Positions 32,817-42,666 of a stretch of 64,000 nt of DNA are shown here, piece by piece. The position numbers and the translations under genes were made by a program. The stretch is from Castellaniella sp034674885. GTDB lineage: Bacteria > Pseudomonadota > Gammaproteobacteria > Burkholderiales > Burkholderiaceae_B. Positions within the stretch are counted from its first letter, which is position 1, and each line of letters starts with the position of its first letter. A model generated the notes under the pieces. That model searched no databases and was not told the origin of the DNA. It worked only from the letters and a program-made list of their open reading frames with translations. The DNA is taken from NCBI RefSeq assembly GCF_034674885.1, contig NZ_JAUCDS010000005.1, positions 62,001-126,000 on the forward strand. The letters are read 5' to 3'.

Positions 32817-33953
32817 CTAGTCGATGCCCCGGGCTCGATCCTGCAGGAAGGCCTGGCGCCAGGCCTCGAACCGGCCCTGCTCGATGGCTGCGCGCATCTC
32901 GGCCATCAGGTTCAGGTAGAAGTGCAGATTGTGCAGGGTATTGAGCCGCGCGCCGGTGATCTCTCCGACGCGCTGCAGGTGGTGCAGGTAGGATCGGGAA
33001 AAATGCCGGCAGGTGTGGCAGTGGCAATCCGGGTCCAGCGGGCGCGTGTCGTCGCGGTAGCGGGCATTGCGGATCTTCAGGTCGCCGTAGCGGGTGAACA
33101 GCCAGCCGTTGCGGGCGTTGCGAGTGGGCATCACGCAGTCGAACATGTCCACGCCCTGGCGCACGCCTTCGACCAGGTCTTCCGGGGTGCCCACGCCCAT
33201 CAGGTAGCGGGGCGCCTGCGCGGGCATGCGCGGTGCTACGTGCGCCAGCACCCGCATCATGTCTTCCTTGGGCTCGCCCACCGACAGGCCGCCGATGGCA
33301 TAGCCCTCGAAGCCGATGTCGGTCAGGCCGGCCAGGGATTCGTCGCGCAGATCCTCGTACATGCCGCCCTGGATGATGCCAAAGAGCGCATTCGGGTTGT
33401 TCAGGTCATGGAAGGCCTGGCGGGAGCGCCGCGCCCAGCGCAGCGACATGCGCATGGAGGCTGCGGCTTCTTCGTGCGTGGCTGGCCGGTCATCGATGCG
33501 GTAGGGCGTGCATTCGTCCAGCACCATGACGATGTCGGAATTCAGGCTGCGCTGGATGCGCATGGATTCCTCGGGCGAGAGGAACTGTCGCGATCCGTCG
33601 ATGGGCGAAGCAAAACGTACGCCTTCTTCGGTGATCTTGCGCATGCCGTCCAAGCTGAAGACCTGGAAGCCGCCCGAGTCCGTCAGGATCGGCCTGTCCC
33701 ACTGCATGAAGCCGTGCAGGCCGCCGTGCCGGTCCATGATGTCGGTGCCGGGGCGCAGCCACAGGTGGAAGGTGTTGCCCAGCACGATCTGGGCGCCGAT
33801 GTCCTCCAGTTCGTGCGGCAGCATGGCCTTGACGCTGCCGTAGGTGCCCACGGGCATGAAGATCGGCGTCTGGACGATGCCGTGGTTCAGGGTGATGCGG
33901 CCGCGCCGTGCGGCGCCGTCCGTGTGCAGCAGTTCGAATTGCAATCCGGTCAT
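32817..33953 (-). CDS. tgt: Queuine tRNA-ribosyltransferase
   Basis: Tgt exchanges guanine 34 for preQ1 in tRNAs with GUN anticodons. The 378-residue protein has the active-site motifs LTDSGGFQVFSL and FGIIQGGMYEDLR, the nucleophile region MFDCVMPTRNARNG, and the zinc site CHCHTCRHFSRSYLHHL. It overlaps queA by four bases, so the two queuosine steps are coupled. Confidence 0.97.
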   Translation of the reverse strand: MTGLQFELLHTDGAARRGRITLNHGIVQTPIFMPVGTYGSVKAMLPHELEDIGAQIVLGNTFHLWLRPGTDIMDRHGGLHGFMQWDRPILTDSGGFQVFSLDGMRKITEEGVRFASPIDGSRQFLSPEESMRIQRSLNSDIVMVLDECTPYRIDDRPATHEEAAASMRMSLRWARRSRQAFHDLNNPNALFGIIQGGMYEDLRDESLAGLTDIGFEGYAIGGLSVGEPKEDMMRVLAHVAPRMPAQAPRYLMGVGTPEDLVEGVRQGVDMFDCVMPTRNARNGWLFTRYGDLKIRNARYRDDTRPLDPDCHCHTCRHFSRSYLHHLQRVGEITGARLNTLHNLHFYLNLMAEMRAAIEQGRFEAWRQAFLQDRARGID

Positions 33954-35014
33954 GGGGTCTGGACAGAGGAAGTCTGGGCGGCCTCGATGAACATGGCGTC
34001 GCCGTAGCTGAAGAAGCGGTAGCGCGATTGTACGGCGTGCTCGTAGGCCCGCCGGATGGGCTCCATGCCGGCCAGCGCCGACACCAGCATCAGCAGGGTG
34101 GATTGCGGCAGGTGAAAATTGGTGATCAGGGCATCCACGTGGGCGAATTCGAAGCCGGGGGTGATGAACAGGCGTGTATCGCCTTCGGTGGTGTGCAGGC
34201 CGTCGCCTTCGCGGGCAGCGGCTTCCAGCGAGCGGACGCTGGTGGTGCCCACGGCGATCACCCGCCCGCCCCGGGCGTGGGTATCGCGGATCTGTTGCAG
34301 GGTTTCCTGCGGCACGACGTAGCGCTCTGCGTGCATGACGTGGTCGCGGATGTGGGTCACGCGCACCGGCTGGAAGGTGCCCGCGCCTACATGCAGGGTC
34401 ACGAAGGCCTGGGCAATGCCCTGGTCGCGCAGGCGGTCCAGCATGGCCTGGTCGAAGTGCAGGCCGGCCGTGGGCGCGGCGATGGCCCCGGGCTGTTGCG
34501 CGTAGACGGTCTGGTAGCGGGACTCGTCATCGTCGTCGGCCGCGTGGGTGATGTAAGGGGGCAGGGGCACGCTGCCATGCTGATCCAGCAGGTCCAGGAT
34601 GGGGGTCGGAAACGCCAGTTCGAACAGTTCGTCCTGGCGACCCAGCACCTCGGCCTCGAAGGCGCCGTCAGCCAAAAGCAGGCGGGTGCCGGGACGCGGG
34701 GATTTGCTGGCGCGCACGTGCGCCAGCGCATGGTGCGGATCCAGGATGCGTTCTACCAGGACTTCCACCTGCCCGCCGCTGTCCTTGTGGCCCTTCAGCC
34801 GCGCCTTGATGACGCGGGTGTTGTTGAAAACCAGCAGATCCCCGGCGCGCAGCAGGCTGGGCAGATCGGTGAACTGCCGGTCGTGCAGGCTGCCGCCGGC
34901 GTCCAGGTGCAACAGCCGGCTGGCGTCGCGCCGGGCGGCGGGGTGCTGGGCAATCAGTTCGGGGGGCAGTTCGTAATCGAAGTCGGCAAGGTCCAGATCA
35001 GCAGTCACGGGCAT
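33950..35014 (-). CDS. queA: S-adenosylmethionine:tRNA ribosyltransferase-isomerase
   Basis: QueA adds the cyclopentenediol ring from SAM to preQ1-tRNA. The 354-residue sequence opens with DLDLADFDYELPPELIAQHPA and has FNNTRVIKARL, AAPTAGLHFDQAM and ITNFHLPQSTLLMLVSA. Start MPVTADLD (35014) is favoured over a 54-codon upstream extension that reads through the likely promoter. It is the first gene of the queA-tgt-yajC-secDF unit and is divergent from dacB. Confidence 0.96.
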   Translation of the reverse strand: MPVTADLDLADFDYELPPELIAQHPAARRDASRLLHLDAGGSLHDRQFTDLPSLLRAGDLLVFNNTRVIKARLKGHKDSGGQVEVLVERILDPHHALAHVRASKSPRPGTRLLLADGAFEAEVLGRQDELFELAFPTPILDLLDQHGSVPLPPYITHAADDDDESRYQTVYAQQPGAIAAPTAGLHFDQAMLDRLRDQGIAQAFVTLHVGAGTFQPVRVTHIRDHVMHAERYVVPQETLQQIRDTHARGGRVIAVGTTSVRSLEAAAREGDGLHTTEGDTRLFITPGFEFAHVDALITNFHLPQSTLLMLVSALAGMEPIRRAYEHAVQSRYRFFSYGDAMFIEAAQTSSVQTP

Positions 35015-35106
35015 GGGCGCGCACGGCGCCGGAAAGATAAAAGTCGGCCCGTATTTTAGTCCCATCGCTCTTTGGATTATGCTGACGGTTTTTGTCGGGT
35101 GGCAGC

Positions 35107-36588
35107 ATGGGTCGTGCAGCACAGCGGGGGAATGGACGGACATCGTTCCGGTTGTCGGGGCCGGCCGGCTGGTCACGCCTGGGCCGGATCCTGGCCGGGG
35201 CAGCGCTGCTGGGTATGGCGCTGGGCGCTGCAGCCCAGGGGCTGCCTCCTGAACTGCAAAAGGCCTGGAAGGCCACCAAGCTGCCGGAATCCGCGCTGTC
35301 CCTGGAAATCCGCGAAGCAGGCGGCCCGATCATCAGCAGCATCCAGGCCGATGTGCCGCGCAACCCCGCTTCGGTCATGAAGACCGTGACCACCTGGACG
35401 GCGCTGTCGGCGCTGGGGCCGGATTATGTCTGGCGCACCCAGTTTCTGTCCGATCCCGGTGCCCGGGTCGACGCGCAGGGCACCTTGCAGGGACCGCTGT
35501 ACGTCAAGGCGGCTGGCGACCCCTGGTTCACGACGGAAGACCTCTGGAACGTGCTGCGTGAATTGCGCCTGCGCGGCATCAAGAATCTCACCAGCGTGGT
35601 CGTCGACCGCAGCCTGTTCGGCCAGGTCGCGATCGATCCGGGCGAATTCGACGATTCGCCCGACCGGCCGTACAACGCCAGCCCCGACGCCATGATGGTG
35701 GGCTTTGGCGCCACGCGCATCCTGTTCCAGCCGGACGAGGCGCATCGCCAGTGGATTCCCATCATTGATCCGCCGACGCCCACTGTCCGGGTCGAGGGCA
35801 GCCTGGCCTGGCAGGATGGGCGCTGCCGCCCCGCCAGCGATTTTGTCGTGGATGCCAGGACGCAGGGGCCGGTGACGACCATCCGTCTGGCGGGCAAGGC
35901 CTGGGGCAGCTGTGGCGAGTTCAGCCTGTATCGCCTGGCAGGTTCGCAGGCGGATCATTTCGAGGCGCTGTTCGGGTTGTTGTGGCGCGAACTGGGCGGC
36001 ACGCTGGGGCGTGGTTTCACGCAGGGGCAGGCGCCCGCCAAGGGCCAGGTTCTGGCCTGGCATGATTCGCCTGTGCTGGCCGACGTCATCCGCCAGATCA
36101 ACAAGCACAGCAACAACGTGATGGCGCGCATGACTTTGCTGACCCTGGGGGCGGACATGAACGGTCCGGGCGCCACGCCGGAATCCGCCGGCCGTGCCGT
36201 GCAGCAGGTCCTGAAGAACCAGAATGTCGATACCACCGGATGGGTGTTGGACAATGGCTCGGGCCTGTCGCGCCAGGGGCGGATCACGGCGCGTGGCCTG
36301 GCACAGATGCTGGATGCCGCCTGGCGGTCTCCGATGATGCCTGAATTCGTGTCTTCGCTGGCGATTTCCGGGATGGATGGCACGGTGCGCCGCCGCCTGC
36401 GGTCCGACGACACCCGGGGACAGGCGCACTTGAAGACCGGCACCTTGAAGAATTCCCGCGCCCTGGCCGGCTATGTACGTGGCGCCAGCGGCAAACGCTA
36501 CATCCTGGTCAGTCTCGTCAACCATCCCGGTGCGGCGGCGGTGCGGCCGTTCGATGACGAACTCGTGCGCTGGCTGGCCAGCCGCTGA
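35107..36588 (+). CDS. dacB: D-alanyl-D-alanine carboxypeptidase/endopeptidase (PBP4 type)
   Basis: This 493-residue periplasmic serine peptidase of family S13 trims and cleaves peptidoglycan cross-links. Active-site motifs are visible: SxxK in NPASVMKTVT, SxN in NKHSNNVMAR and KTG in AHLKTGTLKNS, with the family insert between the first two. An unusually long basic n-region precedes the signal helix RILAGAALLGMALGAAAQ. ATG 35107 is used; a TTG at 35092 is in frame. A GC hairpin follows the gene. Confidence 0.94.
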   Translation: MGRAAQRGNGRTSFRLSGPAGWSRLGRILAGAALLGMALGAAAQGLPPELQKAWKATKLPESALSLEIREAGGPIISSIQADVPRNPASVMKTVTTWTALSALGPDYVWRTQFLSDPGARVDAQGTLQGPLYVKAAGDPWFTTEDLWNVLRELRLRGIKNLTSVVVDRSLFGQVAIDPGEFDDSPDRPYNASPDAMMVGFGATRILFQPDEAHRQWIPIIDPPTPTVRVEGSLAWQDGRCRPASDFVVDARTQGPVTTIRLAGKAWGSCGEFSLYRLAGSQADHFEALFGLLWRELGGTLGRGFTQGQAPAKGQVLAWHDSPVLADVIRQINKHSNNVMARMTLLTLGADMNGPGATPESAGRAVQQVLKNQNVDTTGWVLDNGSGLSRQGRITARGLAQMLDAAWRSPMMPEFVSSLAISGMDGTVRRRLRSDDTRGQAHLKTGTLKNSRALAGYVRGASGKRYILVSLVNHPGAAAVRPFDDELVRWLASR

Positions 36589-36638
36589 CGGGGCCGCACG
36601 AGCCCGACGGCATCCTCCTTCTGATCGTTCATGCCGAT

Positions 36639-36668
36639 GCGCCCCGCTCCCAGAGCGGGGCGCTGCAT
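36639..36668 (+). terminator. Intrinsic terminator candidate after dacB
   Basis: GCGCCCCGCTC and GAGCGGGGCGC form an 11-base-pair stem with a short loop (36639-36663), followed by TGCATTTT. The T run is short and offset, so this is a likely but not perfect rho-independent terminator. Confidence 0.7.
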
Positions 36669-36744
36669 TTTGCGCGACAGAACTGTCGCCTGGAGAGGCC
36701 GGTCTTTCAGGGCGATTGGAACAATTGACCTGTCGATGCGTCCG

Positions 36745-36790
36745 TTGACACCAATTTAATTTACTTTTAAATTAATAGAAACTAAATTAA
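36745..36790 (+). promoter_or_regulatory. Promoter and operator-like repeats of the aminobenzoate operon
   Basis: A consensus -35 TTGACA (36745-36750) is followed 17 bases later by TAAATT (36768-36773) as -10. The spacer and -10 overlap an inverted repeat TTAATTT (36756-36762) / AAATTAA (36769-36775), and AAATTAA recurs at 36784-36790. The AT-rich palindromic design is typical of MarR-type operators, and a marR gene lies third in the operon. Repeats and hexamers are seen; the regulator assignment is inferred. Confidence 0.7.
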
Positions 36791-36832
36791 GTTGGCGATG
36801 CCGGGCGTCTTCCTGGCATCAGGAGACGGATC

Positions 36833-39190
36833 ATGAAAATCGTATGTATCGGCGGCGGGCCTGCCGGCCTGTACCTGGCCCTGCTGATGAAGAAGCTGGA
36901 CCCGGCTCATGACATCACCGTAGTCGAGCGCAACCGCGCCTACGACACCTTTGGCTGGGGCGTGGTGTTTTCGGACATCACCATGGACAACATGCGCCAG
37001 TGGGATGCGGAAACCGCCGATGAAATCCAGGCGGCCTTCAATCACTGGGACGACATCGAACTGTTGTTCAAGGGACGCAGCATTCGTTCGGGAGGCCATG
37101 GTTTCGTGGGGATCGGGCGCAAGAAGCTGCTGAACATCCTGCAGCTTCGCTGCGAGGCGCTGGGTGTGCGGCTGGTGTTCGAGACCGATGTCCAGTCCGA
37201 CGCCGACTACCCCGACGCCGACCTGATCATCGCCGCCGACGGCGTCAATTCCCGGGTCCGCCAGAAATACGAGTCCGTCTTCCAGCCGGACATCGTCACC
37301 CGGCCCAACCGCTACATCTGGCTGGGCACGCATCGCCTGTACGATGCCTTCACCTTTGATTTCCAGCGCACCGAGCACGGCTGGTTCCAGGCGCACATCT
37401 ACAAATTCGACGACAGCACCTCGACTTTCATCGTTGAAACCACGGAGGACACCTGGAAGGCGCACGGCCTGGACCAGGCGGACCAGAGCCAGTCCATCGA
37501 ATTCTGCGAACGGCTGTTCGCCGACAATCTGCAGGGCGAGCCGCTGATTTCCAATGCACGGCATCTGCGGGGTTCGGCCTGGCTGAATTTCCAGCGGGTG
37601 GTCTGCGAGCACTGGTGGCTGCGCAATGAACACGGCAGCCACGTCGTGCTGATGGGCGATGCCGTGCATACGGCGCACTTCGCCATCGGTTCGGGCACCA
37701 AGCTGGCCATCGAAGACGCCATCGAGCTGACCCGGCAGTTCAAGCTGCTGGGCGACACGCCCGATCGTATCCCCGACGTGCTGACCGCCTATCAGGAGGC
37801 ACGCCGGGTGGAAACCCTGCGTCTGCAGAACGCCGCCTGGAACGCCATGGAATGGTTCGAGGTCTGCGGGCGGCGCTATTGCGATCAGCTGGAACCCGAA
37901 CAGTTCATGTATTCCATGCTGACGCGCAGCCAGCGCATCAGCCACGAAAACCTGCGCCTGCGCGACCAGCGCTGGCTGGAAGGCTACGAGCGCTGGTTCG
38001 CCCGGCGCGATGGCTTAGAGGTGTCCGACGGGCAGACTCCGCCGCCGCCCATGTTCACTCCCTACACGGTGCGCGGCCTGACGCTGAAGAATCGGGTGGT
38101 GGTGTCACCCATGGCGCAGTATTCGGCTGAAGACGGCCTGGTGGGCGACTATCACCTGGTGCATCTGGGCGCGCGGGCCATGGGCGGCGCCGGCCTGGTG
38201 TTTGCCGAAATGGCCTGCGTCAGCCCCGAAGGCCGCATCACCCCGGGTTGCCCGGGGCTGTATCGTCCGGAACACACGGCTGCCTTCAAGCGCATCGCCG
38301 ACTGGATCCATGCGAATACGGACGCTTGTTTCGGCCTGCAGCTGGGGCATGCGGGGCCCAAGGCCTCGACCCGCCGGGCCTGGGAAGGCACCGATCTGCC
38401 CCTGCCCGAAGGCAATTGGCCCATCATGTCGGCTTCGCCGCAGCAGTACCTGGAAGGCGTCAGCCAGGTCGCCCAAGAGATGACGCGCCAGGACATGGAT
38501 CAGGTCCTGGATCAGTTCCTGGATTCGACCCGCGCTGCCGTCTACGTGGGCGCCGATTGGCTGGAACTGCACTGCGCCCACGGCTATCTGCTGTCGGCCT
38601 TCATCTCGCCGCTGACCAATCACCGCACCGACGAATACGGCGGGACCCTGGCCAATCGGCTGCGCTATCCCCTGGAAATCTTCACCGCCATGCGGGCCAT
38701 CTGGCCCCAGGAAAAGCCCATGTCGGTGCGGATTTCCGCCACGGACTGGGTGGACGGCGGCACCACGCCGGAAGACGCCGTCGAGATTGCCCGCGCCTTC
38801 AAGGCCGCAGGAGCGGACCTGATCGATTGTTCTTCCGGGCAGGTCAGCAAACAGGAAAAGCCGGTGTTTGGCCGCATGTACCAGACCCCCCTGGCCGACC
38901 ATATCCGCCAGGAAGCCGGCATTGCGACGATTGCCGTGGGGGCCATCAGCGAGGCTGATCACGTCAACAGCATTCTCGCAGCGGGTCGCGCCGATCTGTG
39001 CGCCGTGGCGCGCCCGCATCTGGCCAACCCGGCCTGGACGCTGACGGAAGCCGCCAAGATCGGCTACACCGACATCGCCTGGCCCAAGCCGTATTTCCAG
39101 GGCAAGCGCCAGATGGAAGCCCTGTTCCAGCGCGAGCACGCCGCCCAGGAACAGGCCTTGCGCCACGCCGCCGGAAAGGCCGCGCTATGA
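36833..39190 (+). CDS. abmA: 2-aminobenzoyl-CoA monooxygenase/reductase (fused flavoenzyme)
   Basis: The 785-residue protein joins two flavoproteins. Residues 1-400 are a salicylate-hydroxylase-type monooxygenase with IGGGPAGLYLALL, LIIAADGVNSRVR and VLMGDAVHTAHFAIGSG. Residues 407-770 are an old-yellow-enzyme domain with TLKNRVVVSPMAQYS, GLQLGHAGPKAS and HCAHGYLLSAFISPLTNHR. This fusion is the hallmark of the Azoarcus evansii enzyme that hydroxylates and then reduces 2-aminobenzoyl-CoA to 2-amino-5-oxocyclohex-1-ene-carboxyl-CoA. A salicylyl-CoA 5-hydroxylase fusion is the main alternative, but the CoA ligase in the same cluster favours aminobenzoate. The SDR gene overlaps its stop (ATGA). 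Confidence 0.88.
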   Translation: MKIVCIGGGPAGLYLALLMKKLDPAHDITVVERNRAYDTFGWGVVFSDITMDNMRQWDAETADEIQAAFNHWDDIELLFKGRSIRSGGHGFVGIGRKKLLNILQLRCEALGVRLVFETDVQSDADYPDADLIIAADGVNSRVRQKYESVFQPDIVTRPNRYIWLGTHRLYDAFTFDFQRTEHGWFQAHIYKFDDSTSTFIVETTEDTWKAHGLDQADQSQSIEFCERLFADNLQGEPLISNARHLRGSAWLNFQRVVCEHWWLRNEHGSHVVLMGDAVHTAHFAIGSGTKLAIEDAIELTRQFKLLGDTPDRIPDVLTAYQEARRVETLRLQNAAWNAMEWFEVCGRRYCDQLEPEQFMYSMLTRSQRISHENLRLRDQRWLEGYERWFARRDGLEVSDGQTPPPPMFTPYTVRGLTLKNRVVVSPMAQYSAEDGLVGDYHLVHLGARAMGGAGLVFAEMACVSPEGRITPGCPGLYRPEHTAAFKRIADWIHANTDACFGLQLGHAGPKASTRRAWEGTDLPLPEGNWPIMSASPQQYLEGVSQVAQEMTRQDMDQVLDQFLDSTRAAVYVGADWLELHCAHGYLLSAFISPLTNHRTDEYGGTLANRLRYPLEIFTAMRAIWPQEKPMSVRISATDWVDGGTTPEDAVEIARAFKAAGADLIDCSSGQVSKQEKPVFGRMYQTPLADHIRQEAGIATIAVGAISEADHVNSILAAGRADLCAVARPHLANPAWTLTEAAKIGYTDIAWPKPYFQGKRQMEALFQREHAAQEQALRHAAGKAAL

Positions 39191-39960
39191 CGGCGGTCAC
39201 GGTGGTCGGTCAGCATGCGCTGGTGACGGGCGGAGCCCGTGGCATCGGCGCCGCCATCACCCAGCGTCTGCGGGCGCAGGGCTGCCGTGTCACGGTCCTG
39301 GGGCGCAGCGCTGCGCCAGGCCAGGCCCTGGCCGAGCAGGACCCTGATGGCATTTGCGCCGTGACGGCGGACGTGGCCGACGCCGGGCAGCTGGCGCAGG
39401 CGGTGGACCAGGCCCGGCGTCGCTTCGGCCCCATCGCTCTGCTGGTCAACAACGCCGGCCAGGCCGAGAGCGCCGCCTTTCTGAAAACGGACGCTGCCTT
39501 GTGGCAGCGCATGCTGGACGTAAACCTGACCGGCACCATGCTGTGCACCCAGGCGGTGCTGCCGGACATGCTGCAGGCCGGCTGGGGGCGCGTCATCAAT
39601 GTGGCCAGCACGGCGGGGCAGACGGGCTACGCCTACGTGTCGGCCTACTGCGCCGCCAAGCACGGCGTCATTGGCCTGACCCGCGCCCTGGCCCGCGAAC
39701 TGGCCGCGACCGGCGTCACGGTCAATGCCGTGTGTCCGGGCTATACCGACACCGATCTGGTGCGCGAGAGCCTCGCCCGCATCGTGTCGCGCACCGGGCG
39801 CGACGAGGCCACCGCGCGCGCCGAGCTCGTCAAGACCAATCCCCAGGGGCGGCTGATCGATCCTGCGGAGGTCGCCGATGCCGTCGCCTGGCTGTGCGGC
39901 CCGGGGGCGGGCGCGGTGACCGGGCAGACGATTTCGGTCAGCGGCGGCGAAGTGATGTAA
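39187..39960 (+). CDS. Short-chain dehydrogenase of the aminobenzoate cluster
   Basis: The 257-residue SDR has the NAD(P) motif TGGARGIG, NNAG at about 88-91, the catalytic Ser in INVASTAG and YxxxK in SAYCAAKHG. It probably acts as a 3-hydroxyacyl-CoA dehydrogenase or as the ketone/alcohol reductase of the 5-oxo ring intermediate in the beta-oxidation-like lower pathway; which one is not readable from sequence. It overlaps the monooxygenase/reductase gene by four bases, so translation is probably coupled. Confidence 0.87.
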   Translation: MTAVTVVGQHALVTGGARGIGAAITQRLRAQGCRVTVLGRSAAPGQALAEQDPDGICAVTADVADAGQLAQAVDQARRRFGPIALLVNNAGQAESAAFLKTDAALWQRMLDVNLTGTMLCTQAVLPDMLQAGWGRVINVASTAGQTGYAYVSAYCAAKHGVIGLTRALARELAATGVTVNAVCPGYTDTDLVRESLARIVSRTGRDEATARAELVKTNPQGRLIDPAEVADAVAWLCGPGAGAVTGQTISVSGGEVM

Positions 39961-39972
39961 GGAGCGCGAACC

Positions 39973-40560
39973 GTGAATACTCTGGCCAAACAACATCAGC
40001 AGCTGCTGCAGTCCCTGGGCGACGAGCACATCGGTCTCGAGGCCCGTGTGCAGGCCGACGATCATCTGGACACCCGGATCTGGCTGCGGCTGCTGGCCTG
40101 CTCGAACCAGATCGAACAGCAGATCCGCAAATTGCTGCGCACGCGCATCGCCACCAGCCTGCGACGATTCGACTACATGGCCCAGCTGGACCGCCATCCA
40201 GAGGGCCTGCGCATGAAAGTCCTGTCGGGCTACCTGATGGTGACCGGCGGCAACGTGACCGGCCTGACCGACGAACTGGTGAAAGATGGCCTGGTGCGGC
40301 GCGTGGAAGACCCCGAGGATCGCCGGTCCTTTTTCGTCAGCCTGACCGATCAGGGGCGCGAACAGTTCGCCACCATGGCCGTCGAACACGAGAAATGGCT
40401 GACGGAAATGTTCCGGGGGCTGCCGGTCGAGAGCAAGGAAACCCTGTACGCGCTGCTGGGCCAGTTGCGCGTGCATTTGGCCCATCGCCAGCCTGAACTG
40501 GAGGCCGCCGCCACCGCCAAGAAGGCGGTTCACCCGACCCGAAGGAAATCTCATGACTGA
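39973..40560 (+). CDS. MarR-family regulator of the aminobenzoate cluster
   Basis: The 195-residue regulator carries a MarR winged helix: RFDYMAQLDRHPEGLRM, LSGYLMVTGGNVTGLTDEL as recognition region, and VRRVEDPEDRRSFFVSLTDQG as the wing. GTG 39973 is the start, with GGAGCG upstream. Being inside the operon behind a palindromic promoter suggests autoregulated repression relieved by a pathway CoA ester, as known for related MarR proteins of aromatic-CoA pathways; the ligand is inferred. The last eight bases overlap the hydratase gene. Confidence 0.88.
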   Translation: MNTLAKQHQQLLQSLGDEHIGLEARVQADDHLDTRIWLRLLACSNQIEQQIRKLLRTRIATSLRRFDYMAQLDRHPEGLRMKVLSGYLMVTGGNVTGLTDELVKDGLVRRVEDPEDRRSFFVSLTDQGREQFATMAVEHEKWLTEMFRGLPVESKETLYALLGQLRVHLAHRQPELEAAATAKKAVHPTRRKSHD

Positions 40561-41407
40561 ATCTGTGATCGACCCTGGCCTGCTGGCCGGCAACCGTCGC
40601 CCCATGGCCGGCTATCAGGCCCGCCATTTCCTCTGGGAAGTGCGCGATGGCGTGGCGACTGTCACCCTGAACCGCCCGGAGCGCAAGAACCCGCTGACGT
40701 TCGAGAGCTATGCCGAGCTGCGGGATCTGTTTCATCAGCTGAAGTGGGCCGACGACGTGCGGGTCGTCGTGCTGGTCGGGGCAGGGGGCAATTTCTGCTC
40801 GGGTGGTGACGTGCATGAGATCATCGGCCCGCTGATCCGCCTGAAGGCGCCGGAACTGTTGATGTTCACGCGCATGACGGGGGAAGTCGTCAAGACCATC
40901 CGGGCCTGTCCGCAGCCCATCATCGCGGCGGTCGACGGCGTGTGCGCCGGCGCCGGCGCCATTCTCGCCATGGCCTCCGATCTGCGCCTGGCCACGGCAC
41001 GCAGCAAGACCGCGTTCCTGTTCAACCGGGTCGGCCTGGCCGGCTGCGACATGGGGGCTTGCGCCCTGTTGCCGCGTATCGTGGGCCAGGGCCGGGCCAG
41101 CGAACTGCTGTATACCGGTCGCAGCCTGGGCGGCGAGGAAGGCGAACGCTGGGGCTTCTTCAATCGCCTGTGCGAGCCCGATGCCCTGTTGGCCGACGCG
41201 CAGGCCTTGGCGGCGCAGCTGGCGCAGGGGCCCAGCTTCGCCAACGGCATCACCAAGACCATGCTGCATCAGGAATGGGCCATGACCATCGACCAGGCCA
41301 TCGAGGCCGAAGCCCAGGCCCAGGCCATCTGCATGCTGACGCAGGATTTTTCCCGTGCCTACCATGCGTTCGTGGACAAGCAGAAACCTCGGTTCCAGGG
41401 GGATTGA
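40553..41407 (+). CDS. Enoyl-CoA hydratase/isomerase family protein
   Basis: The 284-residue crotonase-fold protein has GNFCSGGDVHEI (oxyanion loop) and DGVCAGAGAILAMASDLRLAT. Where classical hydratases have the second catalytic Glu, the sequence reads NRVGLAGCDMGACALLPRIVG, with Gly and Asp in this loop, so hydrolase or hydratase activity on the ring intermediate is possible. It lies between the MarR and acyl-CoA dehydrogenase genes and probably takes part in hydration or ring opening of the non-aromatic CoA ester. Confidence 0.85.
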   Translation: MTESVIDPGLLAGNRRPMAGYQARHFLWEVRDGVATVTLNRPERKNPLTFESYAELRDLFHQLKWADDVRVVVLVGAGGNFCSGGDVHEIIGPLIRLKAPELLMFTRMTGEVVKTIRACPQPIIAAVDGVCAGAGAILAMASDLRLATARSKTAFLFNRVGLAGCDMGACALLPRIVGQGRASELLYTGRSLGGEEGERWGFFNRLCEPDALLADAQALAAQLAQGPSFANGITKTMLHQEWAMTIDQAIEAEAQAQAICMLTQDFSRAYHAFVDKQKPRFQGD

Positions 41408-41409
41408 CC

Positions 41410-42585
<1,176 letters not shown>

Positions 42586-42666
42586 CGCGCCCCCGGAAAC
42601 GCCGTGCAAGAGGGCTTCAAGGCCCCGAAGACCGTAAGAGATGATCCTTGATCAGGAGACAAGACC

